From a bacterium (GTDB lineage Bacteria; Vulcanimicrobiota; Vulcanimicrobiia; Vulcanimicrobiales; SCRA01): a stretch of DNA of 6,851 nucleotides. Where the stretch lies: NCBI GenBank assembly GCA_028869325.1, contig JAGWST010000370.1, positions 1 to 6,851 on the forward strand, in the 5' to 3' direction. Below are positions 1-5,727 of this stretch, piece by piece. Under the pieces are notes generated by a model. It searched no databases. It was not told the DNA's origin and worked only from the letters and a program-made list of their open reading frames with translations. How positions within the stretch are numbered: the stretch's first letter is position 1; each line of letters begins with the position of its first letter. Both the position numbers and the translations under genes were made by a program.

Positions 1-120
1 CCAGCGCATCATGCCGGCCGCCTCGTGCCCCCCGGATTCAGCCGCGTGCTTCACCTTGCGGCGAACGTTGCGCCCGTGGCCCGGGTCGTCGATCTTGATC
101 TGTTGCGGAACCAGTGCCAT
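1..120 (-). CDS. motB: Flagellar motor stator protein MotB, N-terminal fragment (cut by the window end)
   Basis: Reading leftwards from an ATG at 120-118 gives 40 codons that run off the window at base 1. The fragment has a basic, polar cytoplasmic tail and ends in GGHEAAGMMRW. This is the conserved run just before the single MotB transmembrane helix, which normally continues as a LLTYADMITLL-like segment carrying the ion-binding aspartate. MotB is the peptidoglycan-anchored stator partner of MotA. The helix, the aspartate and the OmpA-like domain lie outside the window, so the coupling ion (H+ or Na+) cannot be judged. The start is 12 bases after the motA stop, with only a weak AGGGA overlapping that stop, so translational coupling to motA is likely. 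The identification rests on the motif plus the motA neighbour. Confidence 0.88.
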   Translation of the reverse strand, partial: MALVPQQIKIDDPGHGRNVRRKVKHAAESGGHEAAGMMRW

Positions 121-132
121 GTAGCGGTATCC

Positions 133-969
133 CTAGCCTGCGGGCGCGGCGTCGAGCTCGCCCACGGTGCCGCCCGGCTCGACCTCGACCTCGCGCTCCT
201 CGGGACCCAGGAAGGCGTGAAGCTTCTCCTCCAGCAGGCGCGGGTTGTCGCCGGCCTGGATCGCCAAGATGCCCTCGATCATGATCTCGCGGAGCAGCAA
301 GACCTGCTGCGAGCGCTCGCGGATCTTGCCCGCGAACGGCAGCCACAACAGATTGGCCAGCGAGATGCCGAAGAACGTCGCGACGAACGCCTGCGCCGTC
401 GCGATGCCGATCGTGCCGGCGACGTTGGAGCTGTCGCTGCCCAGGGTCGCCAGGCTCTTGAGCATCGCGATCAGCCCCAGCACCGTGCCGATGATGCCAA
501 GCGTGGGCGAGTAGCCGCCCATGGTGGTCCAGACCGACTCCGCTTTCTTGTAGCGCTGCTCGACGTAGCCGACTTCCGTCTCGAGAATCTTGCGGATGAT
601 GTCCGTGTCGCGCCCGTCGATGACCAGTTGGATCCCTTTGCGCATGAACTCGTCTTGCAGCTCGTTGGCCTCGTTCTCGAGTGCCAGCAGCCCCTCGCGG
701 CGGGCCTTCTCGGCGAACGCGACGAGCGTCGCGATGGTCTCCCGCTCCTCGAGGTGCACGGCCCCGAAGACCAGCCCCAGCGCCCCGATACCCTGCACCA
801 GCGTCTTCAGCGGGAACGAGATCATCGTCGCGCCGATGCTCCCCCCGAACACCAGCAGAAAGGCCTCGTAACGCGCAAAGATGATCGAGACGTCGACATG
901 GCCGATAAAGGCGGCGAGCGCCAGCGCGCCCCACGCAACGAGGATGCCGATAATGGTTGCTACGTCCAA
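133..969 (-). CDS. motA: Flagellar motor stator protein MotA
   Basis: A 278-residue inner-membrane protein that forms the ion-driven stator ring around MotB and pushes on rotor protein FliG. Four membrane segments are visible at about residues 4-23, 32-51, 150-172 and 185-211. The large cytoplasmic loop between the second and third carries RREGLLALE at 90-98, placing Arg90 and Glu98 where E. coli MotA has the charged residues that contact FliG. Conserved prolines appear at Pro155 (GGYSPTLGIIGTVLGL) and Pro211 (LPFAGKI), matching the two functional prolines of the family. The start is TTG at 969-967, seven bases after GGAGAAGG; an ATG at 986-984 is out of frame. The gene lies 63 bases after flbD and is followed directly by motB. 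Length is normal for the family. The acidic C-terminal tail (about residues 256-278) looks lineage-specific. Ion specificity is not assigned. Confidence 0.96.
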   Translation of the reverse strand: MDVATIIGILVAWGALALAAFIGHVDVSIIFARYEAFLLVFGGSIGATMISFPLKTLVQGIGALGLVFGAVHLEERETIATLVAFAEKARREGLLALENEANELQDEFMRKGIQLVIDGRDTDIIRKILETEVGYVEQRYKKAESVWTTMGGYSPTLGIIGTVLGLIAMLKSLATLGSDSSNVAGTIGIATAQAFVATFFGISLANLLWLPFAGKIRERSQQVLLLREIMIEGILAIQAGDNPRLLEEKLHAFLGPEEREVEVEPGGTVGELDAAPAG

Positions 970-976
970 GGCGAAG

Positions 977-984
977 CCTTCTCC
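977..984 (-). promoter_or_regulatory. Ribosome binding site of motA (selects a TTG start)
   Basis: GGAGAAGG on the minus strand ends seven bases before the TTG at 969-967. The reading frame from this TTG begins directly with the first MotA membrane segment. No in-frame ATG lies between the site and that segment. Confidence 0.75.
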
Positions 985-1032
985 ATTACGCGTGCAGGAC
1001 GCCGGCAGGCACCGCGCATCCCGGGTGATAGT

Positions 1033-1242
1033 TCACGGAGCATCGGCGTGCGATGGCTCCGGTCCGTGGATGGCCCGCTTAAAGGCGACCACCCGGCGCT
1101 GAACCTCATCGAGGGTCTCCAGGACGCGCAGCTTGTTGCCGCTCGTCAAGGTGACTACCGTATCCGGCGTCGACTCGACGTACTCGATCAAATCGGCGTT
1201 CAAGACGATGGACTGTCCGCCCAGACGGTGCAGTGAGATCAT
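1033..1242 (-). CDS. flbD: FlbD/SwrD-family small flagellar protein
   Basis: A 69-residue protein starting MISLHRLGGQSIVLNADLIE and continuing with ESTPDTVVTLTSGNKLRVLE. This matches the small FlbD family found in Bacillota-type flagellar operons between flgE and the motA/fliL genes. It is unrelated to the Caulobacter regulator of the same name. The frame stays open up to a GTG at 1320, but the extra 26 residues (Ala/Arg-rich) resemble nothing in the family, so ATG at 1242 is chosen because it begins exactly at the conserved domain. No clear Shine-Dalgarno precedes it. In Bacillus subtilis the homologue SwrD (YlzI) is reported to raise flagellar torque by increasing stator abundance. Its position just before motA-motB agrees with such a role here, although that is inference. 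A C-terminal tail of about 10 residues (HGPEPSHADAP) extends past the usual end. Confidence 0.9.
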   Translation of the reverse strand: MISLHRLGGQSIVLNADLIEYVESTPDTVVTLTSGNKLRVLETLDEVQRRVVAFKRAIHGPEPSHADAP

Positions 1243-1250
1243 CAAGAGTT

Positions 1251-1258
1251 GTATCGGC
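1251..1258 (-). promoter_or_regulatory. Possible sigma-28-type -10 element before flbD (weak)
   Basis: The minus strand reads GCCGATAC, seven of eight matches to the flagellar sigma-28 -10 consensus GCCGATAA. It sits eight bases before the flbD ATG and downstream of a terminator-like hairpin. The expected -35 (TAAA-type) is not recognisable 11 bases upstream. GCCGATAA also occurs by chance on the plus strand within coding DNA here, at about 904 and 950, so this is suggestive only. Confidence 0.2.
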
Positions 1259-1327
1259 AGAAAGCCCCCCTGTCGGTACGCGGCGCCACGGGCGGCCGAT
1301 GCCGCGTGCGGCCGGCTCACGCAAAGG

Positions 1328-1360
1328 AGAGGGGCCCCGCCCTCATGGCCGAGCCCCTCT
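1328..1360 (-). terminator. Terminator-like hairpin in the flgE-flbD gap
   Basis: A perfect 8-bp inverted repeat, AGAGGGGC at 1328-1335 and GCCCCTCT at 1353-1360, encloses a 17-base GC-rich spacer. In the transcribed direction it is followed by CCTTTGCG, a poor U-tract, so full intrinsic termination is doubtful. It lies 37 bases past the flgE stop in a 155-base gap, the longest in this operon segment. It could act as a partial terminator, or as a 3' stability or processing element for the flgE message. Confidence 0.5.
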
Positions 1361-1397
1361 GTGGCGTAGCGCGCCGGGGTGGGAAGCCGTCTAGCTG

Positions 1398-3011
1398 CTA
1401 GCCGGTACCCGGAAGCAGGTTGACCACCGTCTGCTGCATCTGATCGGAGGTCGCGATGGTACGGCTGTTCGCCGTGAAGGCATTCTGAGCCGTGATCATC
1501 TTGGTGAACTGGTCCGCTAGCGAGACGTTCGACTGTTCGAGCGCACCGGAGACGATCGCTCCGGCGTCGCCCTGGTTGGCCGCGCCGACGATGGCCAGAC
1601 CGGAGTTCGCCGTCTGGAGGAACTGGTTGCTTCCCGTTCGCTGGAGGCCACCGTCGTTGGCGAAGGTCGCCACCGCGACCTGGGCCATCGTCTTGACCTG
1701 GCCGTTGCTGAACTGGCCTTGGATCGTGCCGTCCTGGCTGATCGAGATGTTGTTGAGTGTCCCCGCCGTGTAGCCGTCCTGCGAGAGGGCGGCGGTGGTG
1801 TAGGGCGCCGCCAAGGCCGTGGCCTTGGTCCAGTCAATGCTGACGGTGGTGGGGGCGGCGGCGTTGTTCGGTATCACGCCGACGCCGGGAGCCGCCGGCG
1901 GGCTCTTCGGCGGACCCCACAGGCTGATGGTCAAGGGTACCGTGTTCGTGACGTTGATCGGTGCGGTGGTGATGAGCGAGGCCGTCGCACCCGTTGTCGA
2001 GGCGTCGCTGGCCGGCACGGCGTTGGTCGCGCCGATGAACTGGCCGTTGGCATCGAAGTAGGCGTAGCCGCCCGGGGTCTGCTGACCGGCGGAGGGCGAG
2101 ATGGACGTCCCGTCGACCGCACTCACCGTAAAGGCGAAGCGCGTGGCCGGCTTGAGCGGGCCCGAGCCCGACTGCGTGTTGGTCACGGTGGAGGGGAGGT
2201 CGCCGCCGAGATACGAGGAGGTGCCGCTGACGTTCGAGGCGACTGGATCGATCGTGCCGTAGACGCCGCCGGCGGCGTTGAGTGCCGCGGGGGGCAGCGG
2301 CTCCAGGGTGATGGTGAGCTGGTGGGCATTGCCCAGCGAGTCGTAGACGGTCGTCGTGAGCACCTTGTCGGCGTTCGTCGGCGGGGTCACCGCGTTGATG
2401 GTCGTGGTGGCGGGGTTCGCCGCCGCGGCCTGGTTGTTTCCCGCGGCCGTGCCGGCGTACTGGCTGGCGTCGTTGTTGCCGCCCAGGAACAGGTTGTTGG
2501 TCTGCTGCGCCTGCATCGAGAGCCCGAGCGGGATACTGATCGCGTTGGGCGTCCCGGTCTGCGTGATCTGCCCCTTCGAGTTGGCCGTGAAGCCCTGCAC
2601 GGCCAAGCCGCTGCTGGGATCGATCAGGGTCCCGGTGGAGCTCAGCGTGAAGGCCCCGTCGCGCGTGTAGGCGGGGGTCCCGCTGCCGTTGGTGTTGGCG
2701 AGGACGAAGAACCCGTTGCCGTTGATGGCCAGGTCCGTGTTGACGCCGGTGGTCTGCAGACCGCCCTGCGAGAAGTCGGTGCCGACCGTCCCGACCTTCA
2801 CACCCAAGCCGACGTCCTGAGGGTTGACCCCGCCGTTGGTCTGGGTGGGCGCTGAGGCGTAGCGGAGGTTCTGATAGAGAAGATCCTGGAACGTCATGTC
2901 CTGGGATTTGAAGCCCGTGGTCCCGACGTTCGCGATGTTGTTCGAGATGACGTTCATGTCCGCCTGATAGGCGTTCAGACCGCTCACCCCGATGAACAAC
3001 GAGTCGAACAT
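1398..3011 (-). CDS. flgE: Flagellar hook protein FlgE
   Basis: A 537-residue protein that polymerises into the flexible hook joining rod and filament. Residues 9-35 carry the basal-body rod/hook signature (SGLNAYQADMNVISNNIANV then GTTGFK), which forms the N-terminal half of the D0 coiled coil. GGLQTTGVNTDLAINGNGFF at 83-102 is the D1 motif shared by hook and rod proteins. TTVYDSLGNAHQLTITL at 220-236 is typical of FlgE D2. GYTAGTLNNISISQDGTIQG at 413-432 and the C-terminal ISGALEQSNVSLADQF-like stretch (486-503) complete the pair of terminal domains. The protein is longer than the roughly 400 residues of enteric FlgE because of Ala/Thr/Asn/Gly/Pro-rich D2-D3 material (about 180-215 and 255-390). 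It has no cysteine, so the Cys-Lys (lysinoalanine) crosslink of spirochaete hooks cannot form. Start is ATG at 3011-3009 with AAAGG 11 bases upstream. Hairpins occur in the gaps on both sides. Confidence 0.97.
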   Translation of the reverse strand: MFDSLFIGVSGLNAYQADMNVISNNIANVGTTGFKSQDMTFQDLLYQNLRYASAPTQTNGGVNPQDVGLGVKVGTVGTDFSQGGLQTTGVNTDLAINGNGFFVLANTNGSGTPAYTRDGAFTLSSTGTLIDPSSGLAVQGFTANSKGQITQTGTPNAISIPLGLSMQAQQTNNLFLGGNNDASQYAGTAAGNNQAAAANPATTTINAVTPPTNADKVLTTTVYDSLGNAHQLTITLEPLPPAALNAAGGVYGTIDPVASNVSGTSSYLGGDLPSTVTNTQSGSGPLKPATRFAFTVSAVDGTSISPSAGQQTPGGYAYFDANGQFIGATNAVPASDASTTGATASLITTAPINVTNTVPLTISLWGPPKSPPAAPGVGVIPNNAAAPTTVSIDWTKATALAAPYTTAALSQDGYTAGTLNNISISQDGTIQGQFSNGQVKTMAQVAVATFANDGGLQRTGSNQFLQTANSGLAIVGAANQGDAGAIVSGALEQSNVSLADQFTKMITAQNAFTANSRTIATSDQMQQTVVNLLPGTG

Positions 3012-3032
3012 GCGTCGTTCTGCCTTTCGAGG

Positions 3033-3060
3033 AACGCGGGTTCGATTGGTCGCCCGCGTT
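3033..3060 (-). other. Hairpin just upstream of flgE
   Basis: A perfect 8-bp inverted repeat, AACGCGGG at 3033-3040 and CCCGCGTT at 3053-3060, has a 12-base loop within which CGA and TCG can pair further. On the transcript it ends about five bases before the AAAGG ribosome binding site of flgE. A U-tract is absent, so it is not an intrinsic terminator. A role in flgE translation or mRNA stability is inference. Confidence 0.5.
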
Positions 3061-3110
3061 GGCGGCTTCCTCTGCGAGGTCCACCGCCGTGGTGTGTTAC
3101 TTTTTGGAGC

Positions 3111-3129
3111 GGCCGCGCCGCGCGCGGCC
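3111..3129 (-). other. GC-only hairpin in the gap between the TIGR02530 gene and flgE
   Basis: GGCCGCG at 3111-3117 and CGCGGCC at 3123-3129 form a 7-bp all-GC stem with a 5-base loop. The stem begins five bases after the stop codon of the upstream gene. In the transcribed direction it is followed by GCTCCAAAAAG, A-rich rather than U-rich, so it lacks the tail of an intrinsic terminator. In a GC-rich genome some such stems are expected by chance, but this one lies in a non-coding gap. Confidence 0.45.
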
Positions 3130-3134
3130 CGTGG

Positions 3135-3545
3135 TCAGCCGATGATCGCGGCCGAGTCGATGTTGGTGAAGACGTTCTCCTTCATCGAGTCGCCGTCGAC
3201 CGCCGTGATGACCACGCGGTTCTTGATACTGACGACCATCGCCACGTCACGCAACATGAAGAGCGAAGACTTGGCGCCCTTCTGGGCGGCCTTGTCGGTC
3301 ATCTCGTTCATCTTTGCCATGTCCTCCGGCGAGATCGCGATCTTGCGCGACTGCAGGCGCTCGAGCGCGTGCGCCGAGAAGCGCAGCGGCTCGCCTTTAG
3401 GCGCCTGCTGTTGCTGGCGTAGGACGTCGCGAAACGCCGTTCCCGATGCCGGCGGGATCTGCACCGGCGTGCGTGCCGGCCCGATCTGCCCGCTCTGGAC
3501 GACGCCAGCGGCGGCAGCCGCGTTGGAGATCGCTTTGGGATCCAT
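3135..3545 (-). CDS. Conserved flagellar operon protein of unknown function (TIGR02530 type)
   Basis: A 136-residue soluble protein without a signal peptide or membrane segment. The conserved part is residues about 55-136: RFSAHALERLQSRKIAI, then a helical stretch with DKAAQKGAKSSLFMLRD, then VVSIKNRVVITAVDGDSMKE and a closing NVFTNIDSAAII. This is the pattern of the TIGR02530 'flagellar operon protein' family, recurrently encoded between flgD and flgE in Bacillota-type operons. The first 54 residues are a variable Ala/Gln/Pro-rich leader. Start is ATG at 3545-3543, four bases after the flgD stop, with GGTGGG eight bases upstream inside the flgD end, so the two are probably translationally coupled. 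No molecular function is known to me. Location suggests a role in hook assembly or export, as substrate, chaperone or assembly factor. Confidence 0.88.
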   Translation of the reverse strand: MDPKAISNAAAAAGVVQSGQIGPARTPVQIPPASGTAFRDVLRQQQQAPKGEPLRFSAHALERLQSRKIAISPEDMAKMNEMTDKAAQKGAKSSLFMLRDVAMVVSIKNRVVITAVDGDSMKENVFTNIDSAAIIG

Positions 3546-3549
3546 GGCG

Positions 3550-4029
3550 CTAGCCCACCGTCACGATCTGCGTGGGCGCGAAGAGCGCGGGATTCCCTCT
3601 GCTGTCCGTGATGACGTTACCCTTCGAGTCCGTCATCGTGAAATACGGCTTGCCGTTCTGAACTTCGATCTTGCCGACGATGCCCGAGAGCAGCGAGCCG
3701 CCGTTCTGTCCACCGCTGGAAGACTCAACCGTGACCGATTTGCCGATGAATCCGGCCATTTGGGTCACGGAGAACGTCGATTGGAAGCTCTGGAACGCGT
3801 TGGCGAGATTGGTCGTCTCCTGCAATGCGGAGAACTGCGCCAGCTGGGCAACCATCTGCGTGTTGTCCACCGGCTTAGTCGGATCTTGGTTCTGCATCTC
3901 TGTGGTCAACAGCTTGAGGAAGTCGTTCTGCCCCAAGGTGGTGTTGCCGATCGTGGTCGGCGCGGGCTGGTTGATCAGCGAGTCGATCGTCGACCCGCTG
4001 CCCGTTCCGTACACGCTTGTCGTACTCAT
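3550..4029 (-). CDS. flgD: Flagellar hook cap/scaffold protein FlgD (short form)
   Basis: A 159-residue protein needed as the temporary cap under which hook subunits assemble, exported through the flagellar type III apparatus. Residues about 32-75 hold the diagnostic FlgD N-terminal region: LGQNDFLKLLTTEMQNQDP, then KPVDNTQMVAQLAQFSALQE. After it come GFIGKSVTVE and a compact beta-rich end (SGIVGKIEVQNGKPYFTM to the C-terminus). The protein lacks the separate Ig-like/tudor-like domain pair of the roughly 230-residue enteric FlgD and resembles the short Bacillus type. ATG at 4029-4027 is preferred over the in-frame TTG two codons upstream (4035). GAGGAG abuts that TTG with no spacing but lies six bases before the ATG. 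The gene begins 15 bases after the fliK stop, consistent with one hook-assembly unit. Confidence 0.95.
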   Translation of the reverse strand: MSTTSVYGTGSGSTIDSLINQPAPTTIGNTTLGQNDFLKLLTTEMQNQDPTKPVDNTQMVAQLAQFSALQETTNLANAFQSFQSTFSVTQMAGFIGKSVTVESSSGGQNGGSLLSGIVGKIEVQNGKPYFTMTDSKGNVITDSRGNPALFAPTQIVTVG

Positions 4030-4035
4030 CTCCAA

Positions 4036-4041
4036 CTCCTC
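4036..4041 (-). promoter_or_regulatory. Ribosome binding site of flgD
   Basis: GAGGAG on the minus strand is six bases from the ATG at 4029-4027 and directly adjacent to the TTG at 4035-4033, which decides for the ATG. A small inverted repeat, CGAGCT at 4041-4046 and AGCTCG at 4052-4057, starts at the edge of this site and spans the fliK stop codon. It could modulate coupling but may be chance. Confidence 0.75.
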
Positions 4042-4044
4042 GAG

Positions 4045-5682
4045 CTATACGAGCTCGTCGAAATATCCCAGCGCCCGTACCATCGTCGGCGGACCGAACG
4101 ACGGAATGGCCGCGAGAGGATCGTCGTCGTCATAGGCGCCGGTGCCCGAATAGCGCTTGAACGGCGTGTAGAACGACTGAGGCTGCCGGTATGCGAATCC
4201 GCCTTGCGAGTCCGTACCGACGTTGACCGAGAACTGCTGCAGCTGCAGCCCGTGGTCGGCGAAGGAACGCGCCAGCTGCGGCGCCCCCTGTTGCAGCGCC
4301 ACCCCGGCGGCCGGCGTTGCGGCCGTGAACGATGCGCTCACGCCGTTGGGGCCGACCACGAGCTTGACGCTCACGTCGCCCAGTTGGTCGGGCACCAGAT
4401 GGATGCGCATCGTCGTCGTCCCGTCGAGCGGGTTGACGGCGAGGGCGCGCGCCACTTGGTCGACCACCTGATAGCGATCGAGCGGGTTGCCCGTCTGCGC
4501 GGGTTGACTCTGCTGTGCCGCCGCCCCGGCCAGCAGCGGCGCATGCTGCATCTGGCTGCTGCCGGATGGCTGCGCGCTCGCGAGCGCGCCGAGCCAAGCG
4601 CCGGCAGAGGAGCCCGATTGCGTCTGCGCATGCGAGCCGCCGCCATGCGGCCGCGAGCCGTTCTCTCCGTTTGCCAGGGCGATGACGGAGATCAACGACG
4701 CCAACTGCCCGTCGATGCGAACCGGCGCTCCCGTGGTCTGGGAGAGCTGGAGCGTCGGCGGCGTACGCGGCGTCTGGATCGTGGCCTGAGCGGCGGTCTG
4801 CGCCGCGGTCTGCACCGCGGCGGTCTGCGCCGTGGTCTGCACCGCGGCGGTCCGCGCCGTGGTTTGCACCACGGCGGTCCGCGCCGTGGTTTGCACCACG
4901 GTCTGAGCCGCGGTTTGACTCGGAGACGACGAAGCGACGGTGGGCGAGATTTCGCCGGCCGTCTGCATTTGCGGGGCTGGGAGTCCTCTCCCCGAGGGGT
5001 CCAAGGTGCTCGCCAGGTTTCGAAACTGCTGCCCCGTCTCTCCTGAGTCTGCCCCCGCCACGATCGCCGTTCCGACTTGCGCGATCCGTTGGGCGAGGGC
5101 CGCGGCCTGCGTGGCCGGTGGACCATTACCGGGCGGACCGAGCGACGAGGGCAAGGCCTTCGCCGTCGTGGGCGTCGTCGAGGGTGCTTGGACCGAGGTT
5201 CGCGGCTGGGGTGCGTCGAGCGCGCTTGCGATCGACGACTGCAGACGCGTGAGGAGGCCTTGGTCGAGCGTGCCGCGCGGAGCGGCGGAGAGCTCGGCAA
5301 ACGCCTGTGTCAGTGCCTGCGCGACGGTACTCTTGATCTGCGCAGGCGTCGTCCCCGAGGAGAGCAGCATGTCGATGCGGCTCGAGATCGAGGAGATGCT
5401 CGCGTGCGTCCCCACTGACGGGGGCGCTCCGAGCGCCGTCTGCACCTTGTCGAAGAGCGCCGTAAGCGCCGGGGGTGGTTGCTGCAGCATGCTGCCCAAC
5501 AGGCTCTCCAACTGGGCGAGCGCGTCGCTGCCCTTCACGTTGGAGCTGCTGCCGGTGGGCTTGACGGGCCCCAATAGGCCGCGGAAGAGCGACGCGAAGT
5601 CGTCAACGCTGCGTGCGGAGCCGATAAGGCCGCCGGAGGGCGGCATGACTGCCTTGATGATGGCTATGGAAGGTAGAACCAA
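4045..5682 (-). CDS. fliK: Flagellar hook-length control protein FliK
   Basis: A 545-residue secreted ruler that measures the hook and triggers the switch of the export gate from hook to filament substrates. The C-terminal hook domain spans about residues 399-488 and contains MRIHLVPDQLGDVSVKL at 425-441, the FliK motif usually written LxLxPxxLGxVxVxL. Before it is a long Ala/Gln/Thr/Ser/Pro-rich, probably extended ruler region containing four 9-residue tandem repeats (residues 262-297). A 57-residue tail follows the hook domain and includes an acidic DDDD. The start is TTG at 5682-5680, seven bases after a near-ideal AAAGGAGGTGA. The frame is open 22 codons further up to another TTG (5748), but that extension has no good ribosome site and holds the only cysteine in the frame. 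It is longer than the roughly 400-residue Salmonella FliK. Overall sequence is poorly conserved, as usual for FliK. Confidence 0.92.
   Translation of the reverse strand: MVLPSIAIIKAVMPPSGGLIGSARSVDDFASLFRGLLGPVKPTGSSSNVKGSDALAQLESLLGSMLQQPPPALTALFDKVQTALGAPPSVGTHASISSISSRIDMLLSSGTTPAQIKSTVAQALTQAFAELSAAPRGTLDQGLLTRLQSSIASALDAPQPRTSVQAPSTTPTTAKALPSSLGPPGNGPPATQAAALAQRIAQVGTAIVAGADSGETGQQFRNLASTLDPSGRGLPAPQMQTAGEISPTVASSSPSQTAAQTVVQTTARTAVVQTTARTAAVQTTAQTAAVQTAAQTAAQATIQTPRTPPTLQLSQTTGAPVRIDGQLASLISVIALANGENGSRPHGGGSHAQTQSGSSAGAWLGALASAQPSGSSQMQHAPLLAGAAAQQSQPAQTGNPLDRYQVVDQVARALAVNPLDGTTTMRIHLVPDQLGDVSVKLVVGPNGVSASFTAATPAAGVALQQGAPQLARSFADHGLQLQQFSVNVGTDSQGGFAYRQPQSFYTPFKRYSGTGAYDDDDPLAAIPSFGPPTMVRALGYFDELV
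4792..4899 (-). repeat. In-frame 27-bp minisatellite (4 units) in fliK
   Basis: Four head-to-tail 27-base units lie at 4873-4899, 4846-4872, 4819-4845 and 4792-4818. The first two are identical base for base. The third differs from them at three positions, and the fourth differs from the third at one. They encode VVQTTARTA, VVQTTARTA, AVQTTAQTA and AVQTAAQTA, with degenerate echoes on both sides. Unit length is a multiple of three, so gain or loss of units keeps the FliK frame. Identity at the DNA level points to recent slippage or unequal exchange. Confidence 0.93.
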
Positions 5683-5686
5683 TACT

Positions 5687-5697
5687 TCACCTCCTTT
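5687..5697 (-). promoter_or_regulatory. Strong ribosome binding site selecting the fliK TTG start
   Basis: AAAGGAGGTGA on the minus strand is nearly the full complement of the bacterial 16S rRNA 3' end. GGAGG ends seven bases before TTG at 5682-5680. It lies inside the upstream in-frame extension (as codons for KGGE), which argues that the extension is not translated as part of FliK. Confidence 0.88.
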
Positions 5698-5711
5698 CCA
5701 TTCCGTGCAGA

Positions 5712-5727
5712 ATCGCCGGAAGGCGAT
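5712..5727 (-). other. Small tetraloop hairpin upstream of fliK
   Basis: ATCGCC at 5712-5717 and GGCGAT at 5722-5727 form a perfect 6-bp stem with a four-base loop, in the 92-base gap between the MotE-like gene and fliK. It lies about 15 bases upstream of the strong fliK ribosome binding site. The following bases (TCTGCACG) are not a U-tract, so it is not a terminator. It may be chance or a minor processing or stability element. Confidence 0.35.

Noticed and set aside
904..957. Two GCCGATAA octamers on the plus strand, exact sigma-28 -10 matches
   Set aside because: They are the complement of codons for Phe/Ile-Ile-Gly in MotA, have no -35 partner, and point against the operon with no gene downstream.
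25..1236. 403-codon plus-strand open frame opposite motB, motA and flbD
   Set aside because: Arg/Asp/Leu-rich composition without domains, crossing three real genes and their gaps; a codon-bias shadow.
1243..1320. N-terminal extension of flbD to a GTG at 1320
   Set aside because: The 26 extra residues are Ala/Arg-rich and unlike the family, which begins at the MISLHRL motif.
1719..2855. 378-codon plus-strand open frame inside flgE
   Set aside because: Gly/Arg/Val-rich shadow of the FlgE coding strand with no recognisable motif.
1834..3084. 416-codon minus-strand open frame overlapping flgE in another frame
   Set aside because: His/Arg/Gln-rich; it overlaps the clearly identified FlgE frame almost completely and has no family resemblance.
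3101..3129. Hairpin next to a TTTTT run as an intrinsic terminator
   Set aside because: The T-run is on the plus strand and precedes the stem. On the transcribed minus strand the stem is followed by As, so it lacks the U-tail in either direction.
4041..4057. Inverted repeat CGAGCT/AGCTCG at the fliK-flgD junction as a regulatory element
   Set aside because: Only six base pairs, and partly within the fliK end codons; too weak to call without comparative data.
2992..5046. 684-codon open frame on the plus strand, antisense to flgE, the TIGR02530 gene, flgD and fliK
   Set aside because: It is Arg/Gly/Leu/His-rich, resembles no family, and its repeats mirror the fliK minisatellite. It lies opposite well-identified genes, and long antisense frames are expected in GC-rich coding DNA.
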